DNA of 64,000 nucleotides from Bacteroidota bacterium (GTDB taxonomy: Bacteria > Bacteroidota > Bacteroidia > Chitinophagales > Saprospiraceae), in NCBI GenBank assembly GCA_016124585.1, contig WGNL01000021.1, positions 149,231 through 213,230 of the forward strand, read 5' to 3'. Positions 43,871 through 52,904 of the stretch are shown here, one piece after another (within the stretch, counting starts at the first letter, position 1; every line of letters begins with the position of its first letter). A model generated the notes under the pieces. It worked only from the letters and a program-made list of their open reading frames with translations, was not told where the DNA came from and did not search any database. Both the position numbers and the translations under genes were made by a program.

Positions 43871-45079
43871 ATGACAGACGTTGCTGTGCAGCCGCTTTCC
43901 CGGCTGGTGTTGGAGATGAACGAGAGCGCCACCATCAAAATGGCGCAGATGGCACGTGACCTAAAATCCAAAGGCCACGACGTGATTGACCTCAGCCTTG
44001 GCGAGCCGGACTTTGACACGCCAGACCATATCAAGGAAGCAGCAAAACAGGCCTTGGACGCTGGTTACACGAAGTACACACCAGTGCCGGGTCTCGTGGA
44101 ACTGCGCCAAGCCATCATAAATAAATTCAAGCGGGACAATGGTTTGGATTTCGCAATGAACCAAATCGTGGTGTCAAACGGTGCCAAGCAGACCATTGCC
44201 AATCTTTGCCTTGCCATGCTCGACGAGGGCGACGAGGTGATTCTCTTCGCCCCATACTGGGTCAGCTACGCCGAAATCGTGAAGATGTGCGGCGGCGTGC
44301 CCGTGGAAGTGGGCGCTGGCGTAGAGCGCGATTTCAAAGTGACCGCCGAGCAAGTGGCTGCTGCCATCACTGACCGCACGAAGGCCGTTTTGTTCAGTTC
44401 GCCCTGCAATCCGACGGGTTCCGTTTACGGAAAAGAAGAACTGGAAGCCATCGCCGCCGTGATTGCACCGCACGAGCAGATTGTCATCATTTCTGACGAG
44501 ATTTACGAATACATCAATTTCACGGGAAGCCACGCCAGCATTGGTGCTGTGGAGAGCGTGAAGCACCGCACGGTGACGGTGAACGGCTTCGCAAAAGGCT
44601 TCGCCATGACGGGCTGGCGGCTCGGTTACATGGGCGGCCCAGCATATTTGGCGGCTGCTTGCGCAAAAATCCAAGGACAGTTTACATCCGGCGCCAATGC
44701 TTTCAGCCAAAAAGCGGCAGCGTATGCGCTCGAAGCTGATCTTGCCCCAACTTGGAAAATGCGGGACGAATTTCTCCGCCGCCGCAATATCGTGGTGGAA
44801 CTGACTAGCCAGATTCCCGGCTTTGTAGTCAACAATCCAGAAGGAGCCTTCTATGTTTTCCCGGACATCAGCCATTATTTCGGCAAATCAGACGGCAATG
44901 TGACCATCCGCACTGCTGATGATTTCTGCGAGTTTCTGTTGCTGAATGCTCATGTGGGCACGGTCGGCGGCGATTCGTTCGGTGCGCCGGATTGCTTTCG
45001 GATTTCTTATGCAGCCAGCGAGGAGTCGCTCAGGAAGGCGATTGGAAGGATTGCGGAGGCGGTGAAGAAGTTGAATTGA
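43871..45079 (+). CDS. Class I/II aspartate aminotransferase-like enzyme
   Basis: This 402-aa PLP enzyme has SLGEPDFDTPDHIKEAA at the N-terminus, NGAKQTIANLCLAMLDEGDEV, the SSPCNPTGSVY loop, the cofactor Asp in IISDEIYEYI, and the PLP lysine Lys242 in NGFAKGFAMTGWRLGY. It moves an amino group between aspartate or a related amino acid and a 2-oxo acid in the cytoplasm. The exact substrate cannot be read by eye. A stem-loop terminator follows. Confidence 0.95.
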   Translation: MTDVAVQPLSRLVLEMNESATIKMAQMARDLKSKGHDVIDLSLGEPDFDTPDHIKEAAKQALDAGYTKYTPVPGLVELRQAIINKFKRDNGLDFAMNQIVVSNGAKQTIANLCLAMLDEGDEVILFAPYWVSYAEIVKMCGGVPVEVGAGVERDFKVTAEQVAAAITDRTKAVLFSSPCNPTGSVYGKEELEAIAAVIAPHEQIVIISDEIYEYINFTGSHASIGAVESVKHRTVTVNGFAKGFAMTGWRLGYMGGPAYLAAACAKIQGQFTSGANAFSQKAAAYALEADLAPTWKMRDEFLRRRNIVVELTSQIPGFVVNNPEGAFYVFPDISHYFGKSDGNVTIRTADDFCEFLLLNAHVGTVGGDSFGAPDCFRISYAASEESLRKAIGRIAEAVKKLN

Positions 45080-45099
45080 TTCAAGACAAATAAAATCTG

Positions 45100-45130
45100 A
45101 GGCGGTGTTGAGAAATCAGCATCGCCTTTT
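45100..45130 (+). terminator. Terminator after the aminotransferase gene
   Basis: AGGCGGTGTTGA and TCAGCATCGCCT pair (with G-U wobbles) around a GAAA loop, followed by TTTTGTTTT. Confidence 0.75.
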
Positions 45131-45207
45131 GTTTTATCAGCGCTTCGCAAAATCTAGGTGTTCCGGAATTGTTATTTTAATAAAATTCGACTACTTATAT
45201 TATTTTC

Positions 45208-46077
45208 TCAAAAACGTTTAGTAAATGCAAATCCTGTTGGAATAATTAAGCCAGTCCTATTTGGAAATGCCACTATTGCGAAATCCATTACCCGCTTATC
45301 ACCTTGTCGTGTAATACCTAAGACTAAGGCATTGTCAAAAAAATATTTCATATGCCCACCTATTTCATAGAAAATCCGCAAGCGTGGGGTCAGGCAAAAA
45401 GAGCCACCAACGCTGAAATTCCAGGGTTTACTCACAAAATCTCCTGCATATCTAGCTGCTGTTCGCAGGGTGGATGCGCTTACAAAATTGTTACGAGTAC
45501 CCAAGGTCAAAATGCCATACCCACCTATTGAAGCTGTTTTTTCAGAGCCATCAATCACACCGATAGCCGTTGAAGCCCCCACTCCAATATGTAGCTTGTC
45601 ACTTATATCATAGGTATGTTTTACATCCACCCAAGCCGCATCTATCAATATAGCGGGAAGCACACCAATTCCCAGTGTTGTATGCTCAGTAATTCCAACA
45701 TGATAAGTGTTATAGTATAGCAATATATTACGGTATTCTTTTTCTGATTTTTTCAAACTAAATGCACTTGGAGCAATGAATAACCGTTCTGCAACATATA
45801 CCTGTTTTTTTGGAGACCTTTGTTTGCGAGCTGGTGGAAGTACTTGCATGGAATCCAAGGCATCAAAAGAATACCTCAGTAATTCTTGAGAGTTGTTTAA
45901 CCTAAACGAAATCGAATCAAGCCCAATAAGCAACAGTCGGCCTTCCAACATATCACCCCGCTTGGTGTATAGCTTATGGATTTGGGTAGTGTCTCTTGGG
46001 TGCAGGTCGCCTTTGATGAGTAGTTGAGCATTGCCCCATAATGGCATTAATGTGGAAAGTAAGAGTAAATAGCGCAT
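45208..46077 (-). CDS. Hypothetical outer-membrane protein, 289 aa
   Basis: The signal peptide (MRYLLLLSTLMPLWGNAQ) is followed by KLYTKRGDMLEGRLLLIGLDSISFRL, an SH3-like small beta domain, and then alternating strands with aromatic ends (HTTLGIGVLPAILIDAAW, SASTLRTAARYAG, PWNFSVGGSFCL) like a beta-barrel. No family name could be given. It is alone on its strand between terminators. Confidence 0.75.
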   Translation of the reverse strand: MRYLLLLSTLMPLWGNAQLLIKGDLHPRDTTQIHKLYTKRGDMLEGRLLLIGLDSISFRLNNSQELLRYSFDALDSMQVLPPARKQRSPKKQVYVAERLFIAPSAFSLKKSEKEYRNILLYYNTYHVGITEHTTLGIGVLPAILIDAAWVDVKHTYDISDKLHIGVGASTAIGVIDGSEKTASIGGYGILTLGTRNNFVSASTLRTAARYAGDFVSKPWNFSVGGSFCLTPRLRIFYEIGGHMKYFFDNALVLGITRQGDKRVMDFAIVAFPNRTGLIIPTGFAFTKRF

Positions 46078-46130
46078 TCTTTATCTTTAGATTTTTGCAG
46101 AAAAATAATCTCTTAAAAAGCAAATATCTG

Positions 46131-46646
46131 TTATTCCTTAAACCAACCAGCATACATGACATAGCTGTTGGCGATGCGTTCCATCGTCCCTGTCATGATT
46201 TCCGGTGGAACGGGCTTCACCTTTTTGGCAGGCACGCCAGCGTAGATATGGCCGGGTTCTAGCACCGAATTTTCCAAAACCACCGCCCCGGCAGCTATCA
46301 GGCAGTTTTCACCGACCACTGCATTGTCCATCACGATGGCGCCCATGCCGACCAGCACATTGTTGTGGATGGTACAGCCGTGCACCATTGCCCGGTGTCC
46401 GATGCTCACATTATTCCCAATGGTCGTGCCTGCTTTTTGGTAGGTTCCGTGGATGATGGCGCCGTCCTGCACGTTCACTTTGTTGCCCATTCTGATGAAG
46501 TTTACATCACCTCTAACAACGGCGGTAAACCAAACGCTGCACTGGTTGCCCATAATGACATCGCCAATAATGGTAGCATTCTCAGCGAGAAAGCAATCGT
46601 TTCCAAATGCTGGGTTGAAGCCTCGGACGGATTTGATAAGTGCCAT
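46131..46646 (-). CDS. Gamma-carbonic-anhydrase-type hexapeptide protein (PaaY/YrdA-like)
   Basis: This 171-aa left-handed beta-helix protein has successive hexapeptide repeats (GNQCSVWFTAVVRGDVNFI, IGNNVSIGHRAMVHG, VGENCLIAAGAVVLE). The three zinc-ligand histidines of gamma carbonic anhydrases are present in AIIHG, IGHRAMVHG. It may be a carbonic anhydrase or a related metal-binding acyltransferase-like protein; family members of this length are often annotated either way. Confidence 0.9.
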   Translation of the reverse strand: MALIKSVRGFNPAFGNDCFLAENATIIGDVIMGNQCSVWFTAVVRGDVNFIRMGNKVNVQDGAIIHGTYQKAGTTIGNNVSIGHRAMVHGCTIHNNVLVGMGAIVMDNAVVGENCLIAAGAVVLENSVLEPGHIYAGVPAKKVKPVPPEIMTGTMERIANSYVMYAGWFKE

Positions 46647-46651
46647 TTTTT

Positions 46652-46683
46652 AGTTGATAAAGTTGATAAGGGTTGATAAAAAG
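46652..46683 (+). repeat. GTTGATAA tandem repeat upstream of gamma-CA gene
   Basis: AGTTGATAA, AGTTGATAAG and GGTTGATAAA follow each other directly upstream of the gene start at 46646. See also 39562, 46746 and 48974. Confidence 0.7.
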
Positions 46684-46702
46684 TATCGCAAATTTTATAA
46701 AA

Positions 46703-46736
46703 ATAAACGTCAGGCAAGCAATTACCTGACGTTTAT
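46703..46736 (-). terminator. Terminator after the DUF4349 gene
   Basis: A perfect 12-bp stem (ATAAACGTCAGG / CCTGACGTTTAT) with a 10-base loop. On the minus strand it is followed by TTTTATAAAATTT. Confidence 0.75.
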
Positions 46737-46745
46737 AAACCCATA

Positions 46746-46772
46746 TTAACTTTTATCAACCCTAATCAACTT
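46746..46772 (-). repeat. GTTGATAA-type repeat at the 3' end of the DUF4349 gene
   Basis: On the minus strand, GAAGTTGATTAGGGTTGATA is followed by AAAGTTAA. The first unit codes the last residues and stop of the DUF4349 protein, exactly as in the LuxE-like gene. Confidence 0.65.
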
Positions 46773-47700
46773 CTCTACGGCGAATTTTACCCCAAATCCA
46801 ACGGCGTTTCCACAAGAACAAAACGAAAAGCAAAACCAACGGCCAGATGCTGACGAGGCCAATAACAAGGCCCTGCATGAGTTCCCACCCGTTTTTCAGG
46901 CCACCGCTTAGCTTCGACCAGAATGATTCATGGAAGGCATTGGGTTCGGGTCGGTATTCGATGGCCTGGTAGAGTTCGAGGCGGATGGTAGACATACCTA
47001 CTTGGTCTTTCAGGTAGCGCAAGCGGCCTTCCTTGGCTTCGATTTCCTCTTGGATGATGCGGATTTGCTCCTCGGCATCCAGCACGTCCTTCACGGTTTT
47101 GGCCTTGGTTCGCAGGATGTCAACATAGCGGTCACGCACGGCAATTTTGGTCTTGAGGCGGGTGGTGATATCCACGTATTCCTCGGTTACGTCATGGGAG
47201 TTGATGCGTTTGTACTGGGTAAAAATGGCCTCGGAGCCAAGGTCATCGAGCAGCGAATCGAACTGATTGGCAGGTACCCGGATGGTCAGTGTATTGGTGG
47301 TTTCGTAGCTGCTGTTGGTCAGTTCGCTGTCGGAAACATAGCCGCCGTGCTTGGTCGCAAGGTTGGTGGCGTTGCGGCTACTGGCGTTCACATCCTTCAC
47401 CTGGATGCGGTAGTTGGCAGTCTTGATGATTTGTCGGGGGATTTTGACAGGTTCAGGTTGGCTATTTGGAAGTTGCTGTTGTGGTTGTCCACCGCCGATG
47501 GGTTGTTGGGGTGGGGCAGGTGGCGGGGGTTCATCAAAATCTTGGGGAGCCTCCTCGGTTTCGTTTGCCCAAGCTTCTGTAGAAGAAGTCATGGCTTGCG
47601 GCGCTTCTGCTTTTGAAAAATCAGCGTTACCTGCATTTTGGCAGGCGATTGCGAAGCAGAAGATTGATAAAATTGCGAAGCAAGAAATGGACTGTTTCAT
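46762..47700 (-). CDS. DUF4349-domain lipoprotein
   Basis: This 312-aa protein has a lipoprotein signal (Cys at FAIACQN), a Pro/Gln-rich linker, and a DUF4349 domain: KTANYRIQVKDVNASSRNAT, RVPANQFDSLLDDLG, a long charged coiled coil (RTKAKTVKDVLDAEEQIRIIQEEIEA), then one C-terminal membrane segment (IGLVSIWPLVLLFVLFLW) and a basic tail. With both a lipid anchor and a membrane helix it may span the periplasm. The role of DUF4349 is unknown. Confidence 0.9.
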   Translation of the reverse strand: MKQSISCFAILSIFCFAIACQNAGNADFSKAEAPQAMTSSTEAWANETEEAPQDFDEPPPPAPPQQPIGGGQPQQQLPNSQPEPVKIPRQIIKTANYRIQVKDVNASSRNATNLATKHGGYVSDSELTNSSYETTNTLTIRVPANQFDSLLDDLGSEAIFTQYKRINSHDVTEEYVDITTRLKTKIAVRDRYVDILRTKAKTVKDVLDAEEQIRIIQEEIEAKEGRLRYLKDQVGMSTIRLELYQAIEYRPEPNAFHESFWSKLSGGLKNGWELMQGLVIGLVSIWPLVLLFVLFLWKRRWIWGKIRRREVD

Positions 47701-47764
47701 GATTGGATTTTATTTTGGGTGATAGATGCGGTGTGTGAAGAAAAAGACACAAACTATTAAGTTT

Positions 47765-48943
47765 TTAATTTTTTTCCACTTGCGCAAATTGAACAGTCGT
47801 AAAATATAGCACTACAATTAATGTCACAACAGCAGTTGCAATAAATGCGACCGTAGCACCAAATTGAAACCAAACAAAACCTGTGAGCGAACTGGCCAAC
47901 ATGGCACAAATACTTTGCAACCCTGAATACGTCCCTATAGCGGTGGCCGTGTCTTTTTTCTCCGTGATATTTGAAATCCAAGCTTTTGAAATGCCTTCGG
48001 TCGCAGCCGCATATAGGCCATACAAAAAGAACAGGCCGATATAAAAATATAGACTCGCATTAAATGACATGCCAAAATATACCAGTACAAACAGGGAAAG
48101 TCCAATGATGAATATCTTTTTTAAGCCAATTTTATCGGCAATTATTCCCAGAGGGAAAGCACAAAGCGCATACACCAAATTATAGAAGATATAAATGCCA
48201 ATGACTTGGGTGTCGTCCAGTCCTGCCTGTTTTACCCGAAGCAACAAAAACACATCAGAACTATTGAACAGGGCAAAAACCAATAATCCAACCACAACCC
48301 GGCGATACGCAGTAGGACTTGTTTTCCAATATTTTAAAAATGAAAAAAACGGCGTTCTAACCTTGTTTTTTTGCTCCGCAATATGTTTATTTTTTAAACC
48401 AAATGAAGAAAGAACAGCCAATATTCCCGGAATAAATGCAATTAAAAAAAGCGTCTTATAATCCGCTGGGAAAAAATAGAGATATAGCAGCGCTAATGCA
48501 GGCCCCAGTACCGCCCCTAGGGTGTCCATTGAGCGGTGAAAACCGAAGACTTTGCCTTTCGTAGCTGGCCTGGCTTCGTCTGAGAGGATGGCGTCCCGTG
48601 AGCCAGTGCGGATGCCTTTGCCCAAACGGTCGGTGGTGCGGGCGAGGAAAATCCAGAGCGGATAAACGAAAAGCGCCATCATCGGCTTGGAAATGGCGCT
48701 GAGTCCGTAACCAATCTGCACGAATGGTACCCGTTTCCCAGATATATCTGATAATTTGCCAAAATATCCTTTGCTCAAACCTGCTGTGGCTTCGGCTACA
48801 CCTTCCAAAACCCCAATCAACACTATAGAAAAACCAATGCTTTTCAGATAGATGGGCATGATGGGGTACAGCATCTCGCTGGCCATGTCCGTGAAAAGGC
48901 TGATGAGGGATAAAATCCAGACGGCACGGGTGATATATTTCAA
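47765..48943 (-). CDS. MFS transporter
   Basis: This 392-aa protein has twelve hydrophobic segments, the MFS loop motif GYFGKLSDISGKRVPF between segments 2 and 3, and RTTDRLGKGIRTGSRDA in the following loop. The family resemblance is to multidrug or metabolite efflux members rather than sugar porters. The substrate is unknown. It stands alone. Confidence 0.88.
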   Translation of the reverse strand: MKYITRAVWILSLISLFTDMASEMLYPIMPIYLKSIGFSIVLIGVLEGVAEATAGLSKGYFGKLSDISGKRVPFVQIGYGLSAISKPMMALFVYPLWIFLARTTDRLGKGIRTGSRDAILSDEARPATKGKVFGFHRSMDTLGAVLGPALALLYLYFFPADYKTLFLIAFIPGILAVLSSFGLKNKHIAEQKNKVRTPFFSFLKYWKTSPTAYRRVVVGLLVFALFNSSDVFLLLRVKQAGLDDTQVIGIYIFYNLVYALCAFPLGIIADKIGLKKIFIIGLSLFVLVYFGMSFNASLYFYIGLFFLYGLYAAATEGISKAWISNITEKKDTATAIGTYSGLQSICAMLASSLTGFVWFQFGATVAFIATAVVTLIVVLYFTTVQFAQVEKN

Positions 48944-49263
48944 GGCAATTATATTTAGCTGTAGTTGTGAATGACAGTTGATGACGGTTTATAATGGTTG
49001 ATGAGCGCCTGCAATATCAACAGTTATCAACCTCCAAAATATGGCTGCAAGGTTAATGCTGCAATAATAGCAGTTTAGTAGAACTTGAATGCAAAGCCTC
49101 ATTTTATGGCAAACTGATGGTTTGAAGCTGCATGATTTGACAATTAAATGATAATCAAAATAAAGCTACTTGTGAGATTTGCGGCCTCAAATGAACTGGC
49201 TTACTATCACTCATTTGACTACAAGATTTCACCTTATCAAAATTCATCAAAAGATTCCAAATC
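48944..49263. other. Intergenic region with GTTGATGA repeats
   Basis: It holds degenerate GTTGATGA/GTTATCAAC units at 48974-49032 and nothing else recognised. Confidence 0.5.
48974..49032 (+). repeat. GTTGATGA/TATCAAC degenerate repeat
   Basis: AGTTGATGACGGTTTATAAT and GGTTGATGAG lead, then AATATCAACAGTTATCAACC in the opposite sense. It belongs to the family seen at 39562, 46652 and 46746. Confidence 0.6.
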
Positions 49264-49878
49264 ATGAAAAACAGGATTTTATTTTTGGCCACTATGTTAT
49301 TGGCCGTTAGCAGTTTCTTCCTCAGCAGTTGCAAGGACGACGAGCCGAAAACCACTAAAGTACATGGAACCATCACACTTGAAAATGCTGACAAATGGGC
49401 AGCTTGGCAGGACAGTGGTGTTGTGGAAGTGACCATATTCCCAGCATTCAGCTTAGACCCAGCTGCTGGTTGGGGTGTTGTGCCAGATAACTTTTACGGA
49501 CCAGGTGTGCCGGGTGGCACTTATGCGATTGGTGCACCTTACAATGCACAAGATCCAGTTGTACTCACTTACAAAGCAGGCCAAACCAAATACGATTATG
49601 AAATTGAAGTAGAACCTGGTACCTATTCTGCTTTGGCCATCGGTTTCCGCAACAATTCCGTCACTGACCCATCCTTGAAAACAGCTTCCTTGGGTGTGTA
49701 TTGGGACAAAGAGACAACAGTGAGCCACGGCATCGTCATCAAAGCAGATGTAGGTGGTGGAAATATCGTTACTTTCTTTGATTACCCTGCTCCAGCTACC
49801 ATTGACATCAAGGCTGGTGAAAACAAAGAACTCAACTTCGCCGCTGATTTTGGTTTCGTAGAACAGTGGTACCAGTAA
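49264..49878 (+). CDS. Hypothetical lipoprotein, 204 aa
   Basis: The lipoprotein signal has a lipobox FLSSC (Cys near residue 22). The mature part is beta-rich with two similar halves: DSGVVEVTIFPAF and KYDYEIEVEPGTYSALAIGFRN, the latter like a carboxypeptidase-regulatory-type loop. Its position right before the TonB receptor gene suggests an accessory surface lipoprotein of that uptake system. No motif gives the ligand. Confidence 0.78.
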   Translation: MKNRILFLATMLLAVSSFFLSSCKDDEPKTTKVHGTITLENADKWAAWQDSGVVEVTIFPAFSLDPAAGWGVVPDNFYGPGVPGGTYAIGAPYNAQDPVVLTYKAGQTKYDYEIEVEPGTYSALAIGFRNNSVTDPSLKTASLGVYWDKETTVSHGIVIKADVGGGNIVTFFDYPAPATIDIKAGENKELNFAADFGFVEQWYQ

Positions 49879-49880
49879 TT

Positions 49881-49944
49881 GAATGGTGAACTGTGAATTT
49901 TAAGCAAGTCTTATTTTTCACAGGTCACCGTTCACAATTCACCG
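49881..49944. repeat. GTGAA hairpin between lipoprotein and TonB-receptor genes
   Basis: GGTGAACTGTGAA (49885-49897) and TTCACAGGTCACC (49918-49930) pair with one mismatch. More GTTCACAATTCACC follows at 49930-49943. It may be an attenuator or a processed-end hairpin within the operon. Confidence 0.6.
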
Positions 49945-49962
49945 TTTCCAACCTACCAACCC

Positions 49963-52212
49963 TTGCATTTCAAAAAAATCTTCAGCCTTCTCGGCTGCCT
50001 TGCCGCTTTTAGCGGCTTTTTGTTTGGTCAAAATTCGGGCAGCATCACGGGCGTCGTGCGGGACGCAGCGACGGGCGAGCGATTGGCGTTTGTTTCCATT
50101 TTGCGGAGCGAAAAAGAAGGCTGCGCCACGGAGGCAGAGGGTGTTTTTGAAATGAAAAATCTGCCGCCTGGTAGGTATACGCTCTCGGCCACTTGCGTTG
50201 GTTATGAGTTGGAACTCCTTGAAAATGTGGAGGTGGTGGAAGGCAAAACAACGACTGTGGCCTTCGAATTGGAGCCTGTCGTTATCTTCGGCGATGAGGC
50301 CATCGTGACGGCTACCCGTATGCCGCAGTCGGCGAGACTGGCCCCTGCCAGCGTGGCGCTGGTCACTTCCCCACAAATTCAGGAAAAGCATATCAGCACC
50401 TTCGACCAGGCTTTTGATGAAACGCCAGGCGTGGTGGTGACCCGTGCCAGTAATGCGAATGTGCAGGCGTTTTCCATCCGGGGAGCCTCGGAGGTAGCGG
50501 GTGGCGGCATCGGCAACCGGGTACTGCTGCTCATTGATGGCCGCCCGGCGCTCAGCCCTGAGTCGGCGGGTGCGCTTTGGAATCTCGTGCCACTGAATTC
50601 CATTGACCGGATTGAGGTGGTGAAAGGCGCTTATTCCTCGCTCTACGGCTCTTCAGCGATGGGCGGCGTAGTAAATGTCATCACCAAAAATCCCACCCCA
50701 GAACCCAAGACCAAAGTTCACCTGAACTATGGTTTTTACGAAAATCAACCCAAAAGCTACGGAGACCATGTTTACAAGGATTTTTATACCATCGAAGCCA
50801 GCCAAAGCCGCAGTTTCAAGCGGTTTTCCTACCTGCTGGATGGCGGTTGGAAACATAACGATGGGCACAGAGAAAAGTCGGCATTTGACCTTGTGAATTT
50901 TTATGGAAAAGGTGCTTGGGCACTGAACGGGAATCGCCATTTGCAAATTACGCTCAACGCCAATCGAATCCATAATGACACGCCAGCTACTTGGTTGAGC
51001 TTTAATCAGCCATATAGCGTTGCTGCCTATCGTAAGGATGATTTCCAAACTCGCCGGGAATATAATGCCGACTTCTATTATTATGCGATACCTACGGCCA
51101 AGCTGAAATATTCGAGCCGTATATTTTATTATCAAAATTCTTCGAAATATAGCTTCAATGACGACCCCGGCAATGATAGTACCAATGTGAATATTGGCAA
51201 ACAGGTCATAGTCGCCTCGTCCATCCTAGCGCAGCGACTAGGTAATATTAATCAGGTAGATTGGTTTATTAATGAAAAACATGCACTTGTTTTTGGTACG
51301 GATATTAACATAGACCATATCGTTGGTTTACCTGATACCGTATTATACGGCCGCCATAATGCGGTGAATTTGGGCGCATATATGCAGGATGAATGGAGCA
51401 TTAATGAAAAACTTACTGCCACTATTGGCACTCGCATTGACCATTACCGTATATTATCCGAATTTAATGAAACAAATTTTAGTCCGAAACTAGCCGTTTT
51501 ATTCCAACCCGTGAAATCGCTTGGTATCCGATGTTTGCTGGCGCAGGCGTTTCGCACACCAGCCATGGCCGAGCGGTTTATCAAATTTGAGCAAGGGGGG
51601 GGACTTTCCTTTCAGCCCAACCCAAATTTACGGTCGGAAAAGCTGGTGCTATCTGCCGAAGTGGGTGTGAAATGGAGCTTGAAAAACCGCAGCAGTTTTG
51701 ATGTGGCGCTGTTTTACAACAAATACAAGGATTTGATTTCCTTTCAGCAATTGGCCAGCCCAGACCAGTCGCTGCTGTACCGGGTCATCAATCTAAAAGA
51801 AGCGGTGATGCAGGGCTTTGAAGTGGCCTATCAGCGGCAAGTAGGCAAGGTTATGCGCTTCAATTTTGGCTATACTTACCTCGATGCAAGGGATGTTTCC
51901 ACTGGTCGCTTGAACGATAATTTAGCCTATAAAATGAAGCATACGCTAAGCGTGGGCGCTACGACTTATTTTGGGCAATTTATCGGAAACGTCAATGCCC
52001 GCTACCGAAGCGCCATCAAGGAAGTATTCATTTACCCCGGCAGCGAACCGGGTGCTGCTTTTGTGCTCAATGCCAAAATCGGTTGGCAGCCCATCACGCA
52101 AGCTCAGTTTTATCTCGCCGTAGACAATCTCACCAACGCACAGTACGAGGAATTAGAGCGCTATCGGATGCCAGGTCGGAACTATACGGCAGGGATGACT
52201 TGGGAGTTTTGA
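49963..52212 (+). CDS. TonB-dependent outer-membrane receptor
   Basis: This 749-aa protein uses a TTG start (no in-frame ATG upstream before a stop). It has a signal peptide (LLGCLAAFSGFLFGQ), a carboxypeptidase-regulatory-like domain (GSITGVVRDAATGERLAFV), a plug domain (QIQEKHISTFDQAFDETPGVV, LIDGRPALSP, EVVKGAYSSLYGSSAMGGVVNVI) and a 22-strand barrel ending in the aromatic YTAGMTWEF. It imports a ligand such as a siderophore or cobalamin; the ligand is unknown. A decayed copy of the C-terminus lies at 53527. Confidence 0.93.
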   Translation: MHFKKIFSLLGCLAAFSGFLFGQNSGSITGVVRDAATGERLAFVSILRSEKEGCATEAEGVFEMKNLPPGRYTLSATCVGYELELLENVEVVEGKTTTVAFELEPVVIFGDEAIVTATRMPQSARLAPASVALVTSPQIQEKHISTFDQAFDETPGVVVTRASNANVQAFSIRGASEVAGGGIGNRVLLLIDGRPALSPESAGALWNLVPLNSIDRIEVVKGAYSSLYGSSAMGGVVNVITKNPTPEPKTKVHLNYGFYENQPKSYGDHVYKDFYTIEASQSRSFKRFSYLLDGGWKHNDGHREKSAFDLVNFYGKGAWALNGNRHLQITLNANRIHNDTPATWLSFNQPYSVAAYRKDDFQTRREYNADFYYYAIPTAKLKYSSRIFYYQNSSKYSFNDDPGNDSTNVNIGKQVIVASSILAQRLGNINQVDWFINEKHALVFGTDINIDHIVGLPDTVLYGRHNAVNLGAYMQDEWSINEKLTATIGTRIDHYRILSEFNETNFSPKLAVLFQPVKSLGIRCLLAQAFRTPAMAERFIKFEQGGGLSFQPNPNLRSEKLVLSAEVGVKWSLKNRSSFDVALFYNKYKDLISFQQLASPDQSLLYRVINLKEAVMQGFEVAYQRQVGKVMRFNFGYTYLDARDVSTGRLNDNLAYKMKHTLSVGATTYFGQFIGNVNARYRSAIKEVFIYPGSEPGAAFVLNAKIGWQPITQAQFYLAVDNLTNAQYEELERYRMPGRNYTAGMTWEF

Positions 52213-52464
52213 TTATATTCTTCAACTATAGTTCTTGAATTAGCATTTGCATTAGTTGCATTAGCTCCTCTATTTGCTAAAAAATTGAGGGATATTTTAT
52301 TGGCAATTCGCATGATACCTTGCAAATGGGTTTCTACATAGCTGTAAGTTTTCTTTCAGGAGCCAAACTATAAGTCAGTGTAATAATATCAAGCTTTATG
52401 ATAAAACCATGCGGAAGAAACTCATTTACAGGCTGACGAAACTCTTGTGTCTAAATGACGAAAT

Positions 52465-52833
52465 TTGCGAGGGAACAACCTTAGTGATATGCCAGAAACC
52501 CCAACTATTGGCCAATATTCACTTCAAGGCATGTCAAAGGATAACAATGCTTATCTTGACGCATCGCAAAATGCAGGCTTTACAGCCTATACCCATCCAA
52601 ACCCATCGACAGGAAGTCCTACAATTGAACTATACCTTGAAGATGAATCCGATGTTCAAATCATAGTTACCTCCGCAAATGGGTCGAAAATACATGCCAT
52701 CAATATTGGCAGTTTGACAGCAGGCATCCATTCAATTCCGTTAAACTTAGAGCTAGTGCCGGAAGGCATTTACTTTTGCAAAGTTTTGGCCGGTAAATTC
52801 CCACAGACTTTTAAAATTATCGTTACAAAATAA
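52465..52833 (+). CDS. Orphan T9SS sorting-domain protein, 122 aa
   Basis: The product is nearly all a T9SS type A sorting domain: YTHPNPSTGSPTIELYL, VQIIVTSANGSKIHAINIG, and VPEGIYFCKVLAGKF..FKIIVTK. It has no signal peptide; the start is TTG at 52465 or ATG at 52489, just after an in-frame stop. It is probably the last piece of a larger secreted protein whose 5' part was lost, though a small frame upstream in another phase (52409) hints at a frameshift. Confidence 0.55.
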   Translation: MRGNNLSDMPETPTIGQYSLQGMSKDNNAYLDASQNAGFTAYTHPNPSTGSPTIELYLEDESDVQIIVTSANGSKIHAINIGSLTAGIHSIPLNLELVPEGIYFCKVLAGKFPQTFKIIVTK

Positions 52834-52904
52834 AGTTAGAATTACAACAGAGGGCGGTGTTGATTCACCTCTGAAAAAATGCTGTCCTCACAAATAATTA
52901 AAAT

